DNA of 64,000 nucleotides from contig NZ_BMQP01000006.1 in NCBI RefSeq assembly GCF_014648175.1, positions 62,001-126,000 of the forward strand, written 5' to 3'. The notes under the pieces are model-generated. The model was not told the DNA's origin. It saw only the letters and a program-made list of their open reading frames with translations, and did no database searches. Every line of letters starts with the position of its first letter. Position 1 is the stretch's first letter. Both the position numbers and the translations under genes were made by a program. This document shows, one piece after another, positions 63,491 through 64,000 of this stretch. This DNA comes from Planobispora rosea (GTDB taxonomy: Bacteria; Actinomycetota; Actinomycetes; Streptosporangiales; Streptosporangiaceae).

Positions 63491-64000
63491 CTAGGCGTCA
63501 CCCTCGCAGGAGGTCTCCGTCTCGGCGTTGCAGAAGTCCGTGCCCGTGCCGCCGTCGGCCAGGTCGGAGGCACCGGCGTCACCGATGATGATGTCGCTGC
63601 CGCCCCTGCCCAGGATCCGGTCGCTGCTCCCGTCGCCGTTGACGAAGTCCCGGGCCGAGCCGCCGGTGAAGACGTCGACGCCGGGGCCGAGGAACACCCG
63701 GGACTGCAGCCCGGTGTTGTTGGCCACCGTGTCGGCGCCGCCCTTCGAGTTCACCAGGATGCTGGTGATCCCCGCGCTGTCGCACCGGACGGTCCTGACG
63801 TCCACGTTGGTGCAGGTGAAGCTGCCCGCCGTGATGGTGTCGTTGAAGTTCCGCACCACCAGGCTGTTGCCGTCCACGTTGATGGTGATGTTGTCGCCGA
63901 CGTCGCCGGCGTTGACGGACAGCTTCCCGCTGATCGCCGTCACGTTGGTGAACATCTGCGCCTGCGCCTGTGCGGGTGCGGCGGCGGTCGCCGCCGAGAT
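63491..64000 (-). CDS. Secreted RTX-type calcium-binding repeat protein (5' end beyond window)
   Basis: Partial: the frame is open to the right edge, where the end of a signal peptide is seen (ISAATAAAPAQAQAQ). The mature region has beta-roll repeats near the C-terminus: GPGVDVFTGGSARDFVNGDGSSDRILGRGGSDIIIGDAG, the GGxGxDxxx hemolysin-type pattern, then a Cys-containing tail (FCNAETETSCEGDA). Likely a secreted Ca2+-stabilised protein, common as an unknown in actinomycetes. The gene reads toward the gatB terminator. Confidence 0.75.
   Translation of the reverse strand: MSAATAAAPAQAQAQMFTNVTAISGKLSVNAGDVGDNITINVDGNSLVVRNFNDTITAGSFTCTNVDVRTVRCDSAGITSILVNSKGGADTVANNTGLQSRVFLGPGVDVFTGGSARDFVNGDGSSDRILGRGGSDIIIGDAGASDLADGGTGTDFCNAETETSCEGDA

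Overview
The window is very GC-rich DNA with many GTG starts, start/stop overlaps of the ATGA or GTGA type, and a GlgE maltosyltransferase pathway. It also has the gene order etfBA - cysteine desulfurase - mnmA - metE-like - ligA - gatCAB, which is typical of Actinobacteria. The many Ser/Thr kinases and the style of the accessory genes suggest a filamentous actinomycete, perhaps Streptosporangiales-like; that genus-level guess is inference only. The DNA is chromosomal. I see no rRNA, tRNA, CRISPR array or complete insertion sequence.

Layout. 1-10.8 kb is a glycogen/trehalose block: glgE, treS, maltokinase and the 5' end of glgB on the minus strand, interrupted by a split copper-amine-oxidase-like gene pair, with glycogen phosphorylase diverging. 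10.9-16.4 kb holds an alcohol dehydrogenase, a flavoprotein, a membrane protein, a vapC remnant and a flippase-like/GT2 fusion. 16.4-22.8 kb is a probable iron-regulated operon: an iron box, then an epimerase, a GT-C-like membrane protein, a tiny lipoprotein and an Fe(III) ABC transporter. 22.8-26.1 kb is an accessory island of lower GC with two DGxHR-motif proteins around an APH-like kinase. 26.2-32.0 kb has an enoyl-CoA hydratase, a coiled-coil/PP-loop pair, a D-aminopeptidase, a Tat-exported amine oxidase and a YbaK deacylase. 32.1-38.2 kb carries three tandem paralogous Ser/Thr kinases. 38.5-63.3 kb is the conserved housekeeping stretch (electron-transfer flavoprotein, sulfur transfer and tRNA thiolation, NAD+-dependent DNA ligase, Glu/Asp-tRNA amidotransferase). 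It is punctuated by accessory genes: an MFS/TetR pair, an ABC exporter, secreted proteins, a c-di-GMP enzyme, an archaeal-type ATPase, and an OLD-like ATPase plus DUF4276-like pair between gatA and gatB. The window ends in an RTX-repeat secreted protein that runs off the edge.

Most unusual signals. (1) An ATPase/DUF4276-like two-gene cassette, a PARIS-like architecture, sits inside the gat operon. (2) Gene junctions are filled by duplicated translation-start modules, which create ladders of tiny ORFs joined by GTGA overlaps before fbpC (about 21.6 kb) and dppA (about 28.8 kb), with related single mini-ORFs in the gat operon. (3) Several conserved enzymes carry in-frame minisatellite insertions. 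(4) A near-consensus DtxR/IdeR iron box heads an operon mixing sugar enzymes and iron import. (5) A copper amine oxidase is split into two genes and has a degenerate cofactor motif.

All family assignments are from reading the sequence and memory of the families; no database search was run.
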